Shown here in pieces: positions 52,679-52,931 of a DNA stretch of 52,931 nt. The DNA lies in contig JALCBR010000020.1 in the NCBI GenBank assembly GCA_028066245.1, forward strand, positions 1 through 52,931, written 5' to 3'. Both the position numbers and the translations under genes were made by a program. Origin of the DNA: Pirellulales bacterium. GTDB lineage: Bacteria; Planctomycetota; Planctomycetia; Pirellulales; S012-138. The notes beneath the pieces were generated by a model, which was not told where the DNA came from, made no database searches, and was given only the letters and a program-made list of their open reading frames with translations. Positions within the stretch are counted from its first letter, which is position 1; every line of letters starts with the position of its first letter.

Positions 52679-52931
52679 GCGGACGTGCCGTGATTCGCTC
52701 GCGATGCGAGATTTCCTCTCAAACTTAGCTGGGGTTGAAACGCCACGATGCATTCCCACAGCCTGCTAGGAACGTCTCCTAGATTGGTGTTCTCTTCCTC
52801 AGCAATTCCATCGCATCGCAGGCGCGTGATGGAATCGCCGCGGCATTCCGCGCGCGCTGCCCTCACGCGTACGGGTGAAATTGACATCGGTCAAGTTTTT
52901 CTCGCATTCAGGGGGTGGGCGCAAACGCTTC
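52679..52931. other. Terminal non-coding stretch
   Basis: No gene is seen up to the window edge. Two inverted repeats occur: CTAGGA (52766-52771) / TCCTAG (52777-52782), and ATTCCATC (52805-52812) / GATGGAAT (52828-52835). Neither is followed by a clear T-run. Confidence 0.4.

Noticed and set aside
1-52931. CRISPR array, prophage or known defence system
   Set aside because: No regularly spaced repeats, cas-like proteins, phage structural genes or recognised defence proteins were seen.

Overview
The window looks like chromosomal DNA of a Planctomycetota bacterium, probably of the Pirellula/Rhodopirellula kind. This is inferred from protein character, not from a marker gene: an Flp-type pilin with the DDDGPTAVEYAV signature, a DUF2330 membrane-anchored protein, a large secretion/pseudopilin-like protein, many secreted proteins of unknown role, moderately high G+C, and many loosely packed genes with long, structured intergenic gaps. 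No rRNA, prophage or CRISPR array is visible. The window is cut on the left inside a gene, and on the right it ends in non-coding sequence.

Layout. 1-7.2 kb: the end of a very large pseudopilin-like protein, a small Flp pilin, and two secreted or membrane proteins of unknown role. 7.2-13.6 kb: an RND/MMPL exporter, a ComEA-like helix-hairpin-helix protein, an S41 protease and a small membrane protein. 13.8-21.4 kb: housekeeping genes, with kbl (flanked by two copies of a short hairpin repeat), lysS, a LolC/E-type permease overlapping its ATPase, and a branched-chain aminotransferase. 21.7-23.7 kb: tRNA-Ser(GCU) followed by a gene-poor patch with a lone hypothetical gene, a truncated IS3-family (IS407-like) element and a lipoprotein; this is the most accessory-looking stretch. 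24-32.8 kb: an HtrA protease, a secreted gamma-glutamyltransferase, a Trm112-like/methyltransferase protein, DUF2330 and a secreted beta-helix protein. 33-39.6 kb: an RluB-like pseudouridine synthase overlapping a PyrK-like flavoprotein, then a giant Tex protein. 39.8-46.2 kb: HIT, dGTPase, dTDP-glucose dehydratase, thiolase and acyl-CoA mutase large subunit. 46.6-52.7 kb: hpt, two GT4-like glycosyltransferases, an asparagine-synthetase-like protein that has lost its catalytic signatures, and a transglutaminase-like protein.

Most striking points: (i) a LolC/E-type permease with a coiled-coil plus TPR-like block inserted in its extracytoplasmic domain; (ii) a Tex protein carrying two long low-complexity insertions inside its conserved core plus an Arg/Gly-rich tail; (iii) an AsnB-like pseudoenzyme with Thr in place of the N-terminal Cys and no PP-loop, next to glycosyltransferases; (iv) paired hairpin repeats around kbl and a strongly palindromic element upstream of hpt; (v) a possible short minus-strand coding remnant with GAP-type tandem repeats near 12.8 kb. 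None of these is a proven new system. They are the places where the sequence departs from what the families normally show.
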